Positions 9,118-17,121 of a stretch of 64,000 nucleotides of DNA are shown piece after piece. The stretch is taken from positions 310,001-374,000 of the forward strand of contig NZ_JAMTCG010000006.1 of the NCBI RefSeq assembly GCF_024171725.1, in the 5' to 3' direction. The notes under the pieces were generated by a model. It was not told the DNA's origin, ran no database searches, and was given only the letters and a program-made list of their open reading frames with translations. The position numbers and the translations under genes were made by a program. Position 1 is the stretch's first letter. The number at the start of each line of letters is the position of its first letter. This DNA comes from Williamsia serinedens (GTDB taxonomy: Bacteria; Actinomycetota; Actinomycetes; Mycobacteriales; Mycobacteriaceae).

Positions 9118-10547
9118 CGCAGGTCCTCCTCCGCCCGGGCCAGAGCGGCGAACTCCTCGTCGGGCGACGCGGCGACGAGACGGTGGCGGCTGTAGAGGGC
9201 GAAGTACGCCATGAACACGGCGAACACCCCGAGGCAGCAGAGCGCCGCGACGGTGTCGACGAGGAACGTGGCGATGACCGCGATGACGGCGACGACCAAC
9301 GCGAAGCCCGTCGTGACGACACCGCCCGGCGTCCGGTACGGCCGCGGCATGTCGGGCTCGCGGCGACGCAGGACGATGTGACTCACCATGATCAACACAT
9401 AGCTGAGCGCGGCACCGAACACGGCCATGTTCAGCAGGAGCGCACCCTCACCGGTGAGCGAGAGCAGGAACCCGATGACGCCGGGGACGATCAGCGCCAG
9501 CGTCGGCGTCTTGCGGGAGTTGGTGACCGACAGCGCCGTCGGGAGGTAGCCCGCCCGCGACAACGCGAACAGCTGCCGCGAGTAGGCGTAGATGATCGAG
9601 AAGAAGCTGGCGACGAGGCCGGCGAGCCCGATGTAGTTGACCACCGTCGCCATCGACGAGCCCCCGAGCGCCTCGACGAGCGGGTTGCCCGACGCCGACA
9701 TCGCATCCGCCCCACCGGCCCCGGTCGTCAGGATGAGCACGGCCACGCAGGTGACGACGAGAACGCCCATCGCCGCGATGATCCCGCGCGGCACGTTGCG
9801 TTCGGGGTTCGCGGTCTCCTCGGCCGCGAGCGGCACACCCTCGATGGCGAGGAAGAACCAGATCGCGAACGGGATGGCCGCCCAGATGCCGATGTAGCCG
9901 AACGGGAGGAGGTCCGACGCACCGGCGGCGTCCGTCGGCACGATGTTCGTCAGGTTGCCGAGATCGAACTCGCCGACGGCGCTGACAGCGAAGACGATCA
10001 GACCGACCAGGGCGATGCCGGTGATCACGAACATCACCTTCAGCGCCTCGCCCGCGCCGGACAGGTGGATGGCGATGAAGATCGCGTACACGACCAGGTA
10101 CACCCACCACCCGTCGGTGATGCCGAAGAGGTTCAACGACTCCACGTACGCACCGATGAAGGTCGCGATCGCCGCCGGTGCGATCGAGTACTCGATGAGG
10201 ATCGCGGTCCCGGTGGCGAAACCACCCCAGGGTCCGAGTGCCCGTCGGGCGAACGTGTAGCCGCCACCGGCCGCCGGGAGTGCCGACGACAGCTCGGCCA
10301 TGCCGAGCACCAGGCAGACGTACATCGCGGCGATGATCACGGCCGCGATGGCCAGTCCGCCGAAACCGCCCTCGGCGAGGCCGAAGTTCCACCCCGAGTA
10401 GTCGCCGGAGACGACGTAGCTGACACCGAGCCCCGCGAGCAGCAACCACCCGGCCGTCCCGCCCTTGAGTTGTCGCTTCTCCAGATAGTCGGAGTCGGGG
10501 GCGGCCGCGGCCGTCGGTTGCGTACGGATCGGTTCGTCGACGGACAC
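9114..10547 (-). CDS. eat: Ethanolamine permease (APC superfamily)
   Basis: A 12-segment amino acid-polyamine-organocation transporter of 477 residues. It has the family glycine-rich first helix (YVVSGDYSGWNFGLAEGG) and the PAAGGGYTFARRALGP motif. The substrate is assigned from its place as first gene of the eutB-eutC operon and from similarity to the ethanolamine permease subfamily. The open frame extends to 10649, but the GTG at 10547 follows AGGAGT by 6 nt and removes a non-conserved arginine-rich extension. Confidence 0.9.
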   Translation of the reverse strand: MSVDEPIRTQPTAAAAPDSDYLEKRQLKGGTAGWLLLAGLGVSYVVSGDYSGWNFGLAEGGFGGLAIAAVIIAAMYVCLVLGMAELSSALPAAGGGYTFARRALGPWGGFATGTAILIEYSIAPAAIATFIGAYVESLNLFGITDGWWVYLVVYAIFIAIHLSGAGEALKVMFVITGIALVGLIVFAVSAVGEFDLGNLTNIVPTDAAGASDLLPFGYIGIWAAIPFAIWFFLAIEGVPLAAEETANPERNVPRGIIAAMGVLVVTCVAVLILTTGAGGADAMSASGNPLVEALGGSSMATVVNYIGLAGLVASFFSIIYAYSRQLFALSRAGYLPTALSVTNSRKTPTLALIVPGVIGFLLSLTGEGALLLNMAVFGAALSYVLIMVSHIVLRRREPDMPRPYRTPGGVVTTGFALVVAVIAVIATFLVDTVAALCCLGVFAVFMAYFALYSRHRLVAASPDEEFAALARAEEDLR

Positions 10548-10623
10548 CGTGTCACTCCTGTGCTCGGGCGACCCGCGTCGGATGTGCGCGGTATGTCGTG
10601 TGTCCAGGGACAGTAGGACCACC

Positions 10624-10641
10624 ACGTTGCAGTGACGTTGC
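10624..10641. promoter_or_regulatory. Tandem ACGTTGC boxes upstream of the ethanolamine operon
   Basis: ACGTTGC occurs at 10624-10630 and again at 10635-10641, exactly one helical turn apart. The boxes lie in the divergent region between the permease and the GGDEF gene. This spacing suits a regulator binding one face of the DNA. The bound protein is unknown. Confidence 0.3.
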
Positions 10642-10773
10642 GACAACACGTCGATCGCCCACCTGGCACTGTGACCCGTACAGGGGTGCGGGGCGACGAC
10701 GCCCGGCTACCGGCGAGTAATCTCCCTCACACCGAACGCGGCGGAGCCCGAGGGGCGAGAGCGGACCGACAGC

Positions 10774-12078
10774 ATGGACCACGACAGCACGGCGACACCG
10801 GACGCCGCGTTCCGTCGTCTCGTGGAGTCGTCGCCGGACGCGATCTGTGTCCACGACGGAGAGGTGGTCCAGTACGCCAATCCCGCGGCGGCCGCCATCC
10901 TCGGTGCGGTGTCTCCGGCCGAGATCATCGGCCAACGCATCGACGGCTTCATCCACGTCGACTCCCGCCGGGTCCTGTACGACCGGATCGAGGACCTGTT
11001 GGACGGCACTCCCACGACATCGACGGTTCTGGCGCAGGTCGTCCGCCCCGGAGGACGGGTCCGCACGGTCGAGGCCCGATCGGCGCCGACGACCTGGGAC
11101 GGCGGTCCCGCGATCATGTCCTCGGTGAGGGACCTGACCGGCCAGTCGACCGCAGAGGAGTCCGCGCGGGTCGCGGAACGGCGCCTCGCCGAGATCGTCG
11201 ACAGCCTCGTCGACGGGGTGGTGGTGCAGGACCGTCGCGGTTACGTGCGATCGATGAACCCGGCCGCCGCGCGTCTCCTCGGTGTCGAGGCCGACGAGGC
11301 GATCGGCACCGACTTCCCGGCGCTGCTGTGGGAACGCGGTCTGGTCCGCCGCACCGACGGCAAGATGATCACCCCCGCCGAGCTCCCCCACCGCAGGGCG
11401 CAGCAGACCGGCGAGCCCGCGAGCTTCGATCTCGAGATCACCCGGCGCGACCGGACGGTCGTGATCATCCGGGGGACGACCACGCTCGTGGGTGTCGACC
11501 ACACGCGGCTGGTCATCTCGTCCTTCGCCGACGTGACCGCCGACCGCGAGGCGGAGGCGCGCCTGCGCTACCAGGCACGGCACGACTCGCTCACCGGCCT
11601 GCCGAACCGGCAGCACGTCGTCGAGGAGCTCGCCGAGGCCGTGCGTGACCCGGCACGCGACTGCGACCTCGGCGTCCTGTACCTCGATCTCGACGCCCTC
11701 AAGGCCGTCAACGACACCCTCGGACACAGCGTCGGCGACGACCTGCTCACCCGCGTCTCGGCGCGGCTGGCATCGGTCATCCCGAGCGGCGGCGTCCTCG
11801 GGCGCGTGGGTGGCGACGAGTTCGTCGCCGTCCTCCGGGGTTCCGCCGACGACGTCGAGGACGTCGCCCGGGCGTTGCACGGCGCGCTGCGCGGCACCAT
11901 CGGCCTCGAGGGCCGCGCCGTCCGCATCACCGCGAGCATCGGCGCGGTCGCCGTCCCGGTCGACGACCACCGCTCCATCGACGACGTGCTCCGCGACGCC
12001 GACTACGCGATGTACGAGGCCAAGGGCTCCGGCGGCGACCGCACCGCCTGGCACCGCCGACCCGGACGCCCCGACTGA
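10774..12078 (+). CDS. PAS-PAS-GGDEF diguanylate cyclase
   Basis: A soluble 434-residue protein with two PAS domains (about 8-125 and 132-265) and a GGDEF domain (about 272-430). The active-site motif GGDEF is intact at residues 346-350, so synthesis of cyclic di-GMP from two GTP is expected. The RxxD inhibitory site that usually lies five residues before the motif is absent (SGGV there), so product inhibition should be weak. No membrane segment is present, and the PAS domains would sense a cytoplasmic signal. It is divergent from the ethanolamine operon, with a TAATCT -10-like box at 10718. Confidence 0.93.
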   Translation: MDHDSTATPDAAFRRLVESSPDAICVHDGEVVQYANPAAAAILGAVSPAEIIGQRIDGFIHVDSRRVLYDRIEDLLDGTPTTSTVLAQVVRPGGRVRTVEARSAPTTWDGGPAIMSSVRDLTGQSTAEESARVAERRLAEIVDSLVDGVVVQDRRGYVRSMNPAAARLLGVEADEAIGTDFPALLWERGLVRRTDGKMITPAELPHRRAQQTGEPASFDLEITRRDRTVVIIRGTTTLVGVDHTRLVISSFADVTADREAEARLRYQARHDSLTGLPNRQHVVEELAEAVRDPARDCDLGVLYLDLDALKAVNDTLGHSVGDDLLTRVSARLASVIPSGGVLGRVGGDEFVAVLRGSADDVEDVARALHGALRGTIGLEGRAVRITASIGAVAVPVDDHRSIDDVLRDADYAMYEAKGSGGDRTAWHRRPGRPD

Positions 12079-12121
12079 CCCTGGAGGACGCGCAGCGGCG
12101 GGGACTGTCGGAGGCTCGGGG

Positions 12122-12127
12122 TACAAC
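12122..12127 (+). promoter_or_regulatory. -10 box TACAAC of a leaderless transcript
   Basis: TACAAC lies 6 nt before the ATG at 12134 and no ribosome binding site intervenes, so the radical SAM gene may be translated from a leaderless mRNA. Confidence 0.4.
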
Positions 12128-12133
12128 GGGCGG

Positions 12134-13225
12134 ATGCCCGGCACACCCGCGACCACCCGCCCCGTGGTCTCCGATCTCCTCGACGTCCGCACCCTCTGGG
12201 CCGAACCTGGCGCGCTCGAGAGCCCGCGGGGGCAGCAGGTGCGGGCGCGCTTCCCGGACGCCGACGTCGTCGAGGTCGCGTCGCACTGGAACATCCCCGA
12301 GCTGCACGGCAACGCCGGCAGCGTCGACCGCTGGGTCCGCACGAAGGTCGAGAACCTGGTCGTCGGGGAGAAGAAGTCGCTCTCGGCCCGACCGAACGGG
12401 CGATCGACCGACTTCGTCGCGCCGTCCACCGCGAACGGCTGCGCGTTGGCGTGCGCCTACTGCTACGTGCCGCGGCGGAAGGGCTACGCGAACCCGATCA
12501 CCGTGTTCACCAACATCGACCGCATCGTCGGGTACCTGCGGCGCCACGTCGTCCGGCAGGGGACGAAGCCGGAACCGAACCAGTGCGACCCGCAGGCCTG
12601 GGTCTACGACATCGGCGAGAACAACGACTGCTCGGTCGACGCACTCGTCAGCGACAACGTCGCCGACCTGATCCGGGCGTTCTCCGAGATGCCCGCGGCG
12701 AAGGCGTCGTTCGCCACCAAGTTCGTCAACCGGTCTCTGCTCGACCTCGAGCCGTGCGGGCGCACCAGGGTGCGGTTCTCGCTCATGCCCGACCGCGACT
12801 CCCGCCTGCTCGACATCCGGACCACCCCCGTCGCCGACCGCATCGCCGCGATCGACGACTTCGTCGCCGCCGGCTACGAGGTGCACCTGAACCTGTCCCC
12901 GGTCGTCATCCGCGACGGGTGGCTCGAGGACTGGCGGGAGCTGCTGCTCCAGGTCGCCGACGGCACCGGCGCGGCGTTCCGGGCGCAGGCCGCCGCCGAG
13001 GTCATCTTCCTCACCCACAACGAGCAGCTGCACGAGGTCAACCTCGGTTGGCACCCGAAGGCCGAGGACGTGCTGTGGCGACCGGACATCCAGCAGCCCA
13101 AGCGATCCCAGAACGGCATGACCAACGTCCGCTACCGCAACGACGTGAAGCGTCGCGGCGTCGACGCCCTCTGCGACCTCGTGGCCACGACGACACCCTG
13201 GCTGCGCGTGCGCTACGCGTTCTGA
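12134..13225 (+). CDS. Spore photoproduct lyase family radical SAM protein
   Basis: A 363-residue protein with the radical SAM cluster motif C103-x3-C107-x2-C110 (CALACAYC). The spacing is that of true radical SAM enzymes, and the overall sequence follows the actinobacterial spore-photoproduct-lyase-like family. Bacillus SPL repairs the thymine dimer of UV-irradiated spores. This organism group does not sporulate, so the substrate here is unknown; DNA photoproduct repair is a reasonable guess. The gene overlaps the convergent TetR gene by 13 nt. Confidence 0.85.
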   Translation: MPGTPATTRPVVSDLLDVRTLWAEPGALESPRGQQVRARFPDADVVEVASHWNIPELHGNAGSVDRWVRTKVENLVVGEKKSLSARPNGRSTDFVAPSTANGCALACAYCYVPRRKGYANPITVFTNIDRIVGYLRRHVVRQGTKPEPNQCDPQAWVYDIGENNDCSVDALVSDNVADLIRAFSEMPAAKASFATKFVNRSLLDLEPCGRTRVRFSLMPDRDSRLLDIRTTPVADRIAAIDDFVAAGYEVHLNLSPVVIRDGWLEDWRELLLQVADGTGAAFRAQAAAEVIFLTHNEQLHEVNLGWHPKAEDVLWRPDIQQPKRSQNGMTNVRYRNDVKRRGVDALCDLVATTTPWLRVRYAF

Positions 13226-13878
13226 CCGATCTCCAGTCCGGTCACCTGCACCGTCGCCGTGGGCAGCGGCAGCGCGATCAACGCGGCGACGTTCTTCTCG
13301 GGGACGCCGAGGGCGCGCAGCACGTGCCCGGTGACGGTGTCCGTCGCCTCGGCGTCGTCACGATCGGGTTCGTCGAGCAGCAGCTTGGCCAGCGCGAGGG
13401 TGGCGCCCGAGACGACCGTCAGCGCGAGGTCGAGGTCGGTGACGACGAACCTGCCGGCCTCGACGGCCGCCCCCACATCGCGGCGGGCGCGCGGGAGCAG
13501 GCCCTCGTCCGCGGTGAGCATGCCCAGGCCGCGGTTCACGATCACCCTGCTCAGTTCGGGGAACTGTCGGTGGAGTCGTCCGGTCAGTCGGAAGCTCTGG
13601 GTGAACGCCACGGCAGGGTCGTCGATGTCGGCGGTCAGGCCGTCCATCATCGCGCCGTGGACGTCGACGACGGCCATCACCGCGGTGTCGAACAGTTCCT
13701 CTTTCGTCGCGAAGTGGTTGTAGAACGACCCCGTCCCCACGTCGGCGACGGTGGTGATGTCGAGGACCGACACCGCGGTCCGCCCCTCGGCGAGGAACTG
13801 CTGCGCCGCCCGGATGAGCGCCTGGCGGGTCTGCTGCTTACGACGCTCGGAACGACTCGCCGCACCGTCGCCGCTCAC
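13213..13878 (-). CDS. TetR family transcriptional regulator
   Basis: 221 residues. The N-terminal helix-turn-helix occupies about residues 15-62 (VLDITTVADVGTGSFYNHFATKEELF). The rest is a helical ligand domain with no family I can name. The GTG start follows AGGAGT by 5 nt. It lies 83 nt downstream of the acyl-CoA dehydrogenase gene on the same strand, so it may be co-transcribed with it and control it. Confidence 0.9.
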   Translation of the reverse strand: MSGDGAASRSERRKQQTRQALIRAAQQFLAEGRTAVSVLDITTVADVGTGSFYNHFATKEELFDTAVMAVVDVHGAMMDGLTADIDDPAVAFTQSFRLTGRLHRQFPELSRVIVNRGLGMLTADEGLLPRARRDVGAAVEAGRFVVTDLDLALTVVSGATLALAKLLLDEPDRDDAEATDTVTGHVLRALGVPEKNVAALIALPLPTATVQVTGLEIGQNA

Positions 13879-13961
13879 CGGTCACTCCTGGTCATCGGGT
13901 CATCATCGCACGATCCCAACTGTGACGATGTCGTCAGATCGCCTGGCGTCACCGCTGCTCG

Positions 13962-15212
13962 TCAGCGGTGCTTGGCCAGTTCGAGGCGCGCGACCATGCC
14001 GAGGTGCACCTCGTCGGGGCCGTCGGCCAGGCGGATCGCCCGCGCCGCGGTCCATGCAGCCGCCAGCGGGGTGTCGCTGCTCAGCCCGCCCCCACCGTGG
14101 ATCTGCATCGCCATGTCGATCACCTGCTGGGCCATCGTCGGCACCGCGACCTTGATCTGCGACACCTCCGAGAGAGCGTTCGTCGGGCCGCCCTCGTCGA
14201 GCTTCCACGCGGCGTTCAGCACCAGCAGTCGGGCGGAGTCGATCTGGATGCGCGCCCACGCGATCCGCTCCCGGTTGCCGCCGAGGTCGATCAACCGCTT
14301 CCCGAAGGCCGTCCGGTCCATCCCCCGACGGATCGCGCGCTCGAGCGAGGCCTCCGCGAGTCCGATCAGACGCATGCAGTGGTGCACGCGTCCCGGACCG
14401 AGCCGGCCCTGGGCGATCTCGAACGCCTTCCCCGCGCCGGCGATCACGTTCTCGGCCGGCACCTGCACGTCGGTGAAGCTCACCTCGCCGTGGCCGTAGG
14501 GCTCGTCCCGGAAACCCATGGTGTCGAGCAGTCTCTCGACGACGACGCCGGGCGCGTCCCGGGGGACGAGGATCATCGAATGACGGTGGTGGCGGTCGGC
14601 GTCGGGGTCGGTGACCGCCATGACGATGAGGATGCGGCAGTCGGGGTGACCGACACCGGTGGACCACCACTTGCGACCGTTGAGCACCCAGTCACCACCG
14701 TCGCGGACGGCGGTCAGCTCCATGTTCGTCGCGTCCGAGGACGCCACCGCGGGCTCGGTCATGCAGAACGCGCTGCGGATGTCGCCGGCGAGAAGCGGTG
14801 CGAGCCACCGCTCCTGCTGCTCGACGGATCCGTACTTGAGCAGCACCTCGGCGTTGCCCGTGTCGGGCGCGTTGCAGTTGAACGCGTACGGCGCCATCGC
14901 CGATCGGCCCATCACCTCGGCCACGGGTGCGTAGTCGACGTTGCTCAGCCCGGCGCCCCCACGGGTCCCGTAGCGCTGCGCCCATGGACCCTCATGACCC
15001 GCCGGGAGAAAGAGGTTCCACAGACCCTCGGCGCGGGCCTTCTCCCGCAGCTCGGCGAGGACCGGCAGCGGGGTCCACGGATCACCGCCGTTCGCGCGCA
15101 CCCCCGCGAGCTCACGGTGGTAGCCGTCCTCGATCGGGTCGATCTCGCGGGCGACGAACTCGGAGACGGCGTCGACGAGGTCGGCGGCGCGTGGCGACGG
15201 GGCGAAGTCCAT
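13962..15212 (-). CDS. Acyl-CoA dehydrogenase family protein
   Basis: A flavoenzyme of 416 residues, full family length, that removes hydrogen across the alpha-beta bond of an acyl-CoA. Marks are CMTEPAVASSDATN (flavin-binding strand), WWSTGVGHPDCRI, and the C-terminal MQIHGGGGLSSDTPLA. Substrate chain length cannot be read. It begins 20 nt after the EAL-DICT gene on the same strand but also has its own leaderless -10 box (TAGCCT). A TetR gene follows it. Confidence 0.93.
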   Translation of the reverse strand: MDFAPSPRAADLVDAVSEFVAREIDPIEDGYHRELAGVRANGGDPWTPLPVLAELREKARAEGLWNLFLPAGHEGPWAQRYGTRGGAGLSNVDYAPVAEVMGRSAMAPYAFNCNAPDTGNAEVLLKYGSVEQQERWLAPLLAGDIRSAFCMTEPAVASSDATNMELTAVRDGGDWVLNGRKWWSTGVGHPDCRILIVMAVTDPDADRHHRHSMILVPRDAPGVVVERLLDTMGFRDEPYGHGEVSFTDVQVPAENVIAGAGKAFEIAQGRLGPGRVHHCMRLIGLAEASLERAIRRGMDRTAFGKRLIDLGGNRERIAWARIQIDSARLLVLNAAWKLDEGGPTNALSEVSQIKVAVPTMAQQVIDMAMQIHGGGGLSSDTPLAAAWTAARAIRLADGPDEVHLGMVARLELAKHR

Positions 15213-15218
15213 CCCCCG

Positions 15219-15224
15219 AGGCTA
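15219..15224 (-). promoter_or_regulatory. -10 box TAGCCT of a leaderless transcript
   Basis: On the minus strand TAGCCT lies 6 nt before the ATG at 15212, in the gap after the EAL-DICT gene. It would give the acyl-CoA dehydrogenase its own leaderless mRNA. Confidence 0.45.
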
Positions 15225-15232
15225 TCGACCGC

Positions 15233-16543
15233 TCAGTTCTCCAGGAATCGGTCGAGGATGGCGTGGACGGCGCGGATGACGGTCGCGCGGTCGTAGGTCT
15301 GCACGAAGTCGAAGGTGCGGTCGAGGTCGCTGCCGTCGTCGTGGCGGTCACGGGCGGCGAGCAGCGCCGAGAAGTGCGGCGCCAGAACCGCCACGTTCCA
15401 CTCGTCGGCGAGCGGGTCGTCGGGGTCGAGCGCGGCGTGGACGACGGCACCGTCGGCCATCGGCTGCACCCCGACGCCGTAGACACCGGCCAGAGCGGTG
15501 GTCTGCGCGAGACGATCCCACCGCAGCGCCGTGGCGACGGTGAAATGGCGGGCGTGCTGGAACGTGCCGAGGACGACGACGGCCCCGCCGCTCGCCGCGG
15601 CCTGCGCCTCGAGCGCCTTGCTCATCTCGATCAGCAGACGCTTGCTCCCTCGCCGCGCCCGGTGCGACCCGGCGCAGAGGGAGTACGGCGTGGTCGGTTC
15701 CGCCGGCTCCGCGTGGGCGCGCGTCGTGATCGTCAGCGGCGCGCGAGAACCGGTGACCGTCCTCGGATGCTCGACCGCGGGGAACATCGCCCCCATGCCG
15801 TGGGTCGCGCCCAGGGTCTGTGCGACCTGCCGGTGGCGGGGTGAGTCCACGCCGTCGGCGATGACGACGGTCGGCGTCTGTTGCACGTGCGCGGAGAGCG
15901 CGTGAACGAAGGCGCCGAGGCGTTGCGACGACCCGATCTGCATGACCTGTCGGTCCACGACCACGACGTCGGGTTCGATGAGCGCCAGCAACGTCATGGC
16001 GCTGTCGTCGACACCCAGTCCGTCGACCCAGACGGCCCGCCCGGCACCACGCGCGGCGTGTACGGCGGCGATGGTGCGGTGCGGGTGGTGCAGCAGATCC
16101 TGCGGTCGCACGGACACGGCCGCCGTGTCGACGGAGTCGTCGTGGGTGGCCGCGGTGGTCGACAGCAGGTCGATCGTCACCAGCAGCGGGACGTCGCCCG
16201 CACCCGCGACCGGGGTGATGGTCCGGGCGACCGCGAGCCGGGTCGCGTCGACAACACGCTCCAGACCCATCTGGCGTGCGGCGTGCACCAGGGCGTGGGG
16301 TTCTGCGATCGCGGTGCCGGGTGGCCCGGAGACCTGGACGGACACGGCCGCGACGGCCCCGTCGGACAGTCGGTGGATCGGGGCGAACCGGGGGTGGAGC
16401 AGGTCGGCCCAGGTGCTCATCTGGTCGTCGGCCTCGATCTGCCGCCGACGGGTGTCGTCGGCGGTCACGGTCGCGACCGAGCAGGGCCGTGCGCCGGGAT
16501 CGACCGGTGACGAGGTGGTCGCATCCCGGTCCCCCTTCCTCAC
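15233..16543 (-). CDS. Degenerate EAL domain fused to a DICT sensory domain
   Basis: 436 residues. The first 270 or so follow the EAL phosphodiesterase fold: FAPIHRLSDG for the usual opening, WVDGLGVDDSAM for DDFGTGYSSL, EPDVVVVD for the KiD strand, and VVIADGVDSPRH for AEGVE. The EAL motif itself is replaced (SVQV) and the catalytic DD is lost, so cyclic di-GMP hydrolysis is not expected. The last 150 residues resemble the DICT domain of diguanylate cyclases and two-component systems (VVVLGTFQHARHF, then RWDRLAQTTALAGVYGVGV). It may bind rather than cut a nucleotide. The GTG start has GGAGGAG only 2 nt upstream; a downstream ATG at 16420 (MSTWADLL) is the alternative. Confidence 0.7.
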   Translation of the reverse strand: MRKGDRDATTSSPVDPGARPCSVATVTADDTRRRQIEADDQMSTWADLLHPRFAPIHRLSDGAVAAVSVQVSGPPGTAIAEPHALVHAARQMGLERVVDATRLAVARTITPVAGAGDVPLLVTIDLLSTTAATHDDSVDTAAVSVRPQDLLHHPHRTIAAVHAARGAGRAVWVDGLGVDDSAMTLLALIEPDVVVVDRQVMQIGSSQRLGAFVHALSAHVQQTPTVVIADGVDSPRHRQVAQTLGATHGMGAMFPAVEHPRTVTGSRAPLTITTRAHAEPAEPTTPYSLCAGSHRARRGSKRLLIEMSKALEAQAAASGGAVVVLGTFQHARHFTVATALRWDRLAQTTALAGVYGVGVQPMADGAVVHAALDPDDPLADEWNVAVLAPHFSALLAARDRHDDGSDLDRTFDFVQTYDRATVIRAVHAILDRFLEN

Positions 16544-16553
16544 GACTCCTCCG

Positions 16554-16577
16554 AGTATATGGTTTCCACGGAAACCA
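16554..16577. promoter_or_regulatory. Divergent promoter region with perfect 8-bp inverted repeat
   Basis: The repeat TGGTTTCC / GGAAACCA (16560-16577, 2-nt spacer) abuts a minus-strand -10 box TATACT (16554-16559) that serves the EAL-DICT gene. The MarR gene begins 77 nt to the right in the other direction. This is the usual place for an autoregulating MarR operator. Confidence 0.55.
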
Positions 16578-16653
16578 AATCCGTCGATGAGGAGAATTCC
16601 TCACGCAGGCTTCTTCGGACTCACCGACCGTCCAGACGGCCACCGGAGGTGTG

Positions 16654-17115
16654 ATGTACGACGGGACGGTCGCGGCCGAACTCTTCGACCACCTCGTGCG
16701 CGCGCAGATCCTGCTGTGGAACGCCGTCGACGGGCGGTTGCGGGACGTCCACGACCTGCCCCTGAGCTGGTTCGAACCGATGCGGGTCGTGGCCGGTCGC
16801 GACCACGCACGGGTCCACGACATCGCCACCACCCTGCTCATCACCGACGGCGGGGCGAGCAAGCTCGTCGATCGCATCGCCGCGGCCGGGTACCTCGACC
16901 GCCACCGCCATCCCGACGACGGCCGCGCGACATGGCTCGAACTCACCGGTTCCGGCCGGGCCGTCCTCACCGCCGCCGAGAAGACGTTCCACGACGAACT
17001 GGCCCACCGGCTGGGGTCGACGATGTCGGTCGAGCGCCTGCGCGAGATGACCGACGCGCTCGCGTCCGTGCGCCGACAGGCGGCGGATCCGGAGTCCGTC
17101 GGGCCCCGTCCTTGA
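16654..17115 (+). CDS. MarR family transcriptional regulator
   Basis: 153 residues with the winged helix in the centre (VHDIATTLLITDGGASKLVD recognition region, then the wing RHRHPDDGRATWLELT). MarR proteins are dimeric repressors released by phenolic or lipophilic ligands or oxidation. The ATG at 16654 is preferred over the GTG at 16651, because GGAGG at 16645 is better spaced from it. It is divergent from the EAL-DICT gene with a perfect palindrome between them, so self-control and control of that gene are likely. Confidence 0.9.
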   Translation: MYDGTVAAELFDHLVRAQILLWNAVDGRLRDVHDLPLSWFEPMRVVAGRDHARVHDIATTLLITDGGASKLVDRIAAAGYLDRHRHPDDGRATWLELTGSGRAVLTAAEKTFHDELAHRLGSTMSVERLREMTDALASVRRQAADPESVGPRP

Positions 17116-17121
17116 GGCGGA

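Noticed and set aside
6926-10547. Ethanolamine microcompartment locus
   Set aside because: No shell protein, reactivase or aldehyde dehydrogenase genes accompany eutB-eutC and the permease.
12451-14499. 682-residue plus-strand frame
   Set aside because: It crosses the radical SAM, TetR and acyl-CoA dehydrogenase genes in the wrong frame or strand. Those genes have clear motifs and starts.
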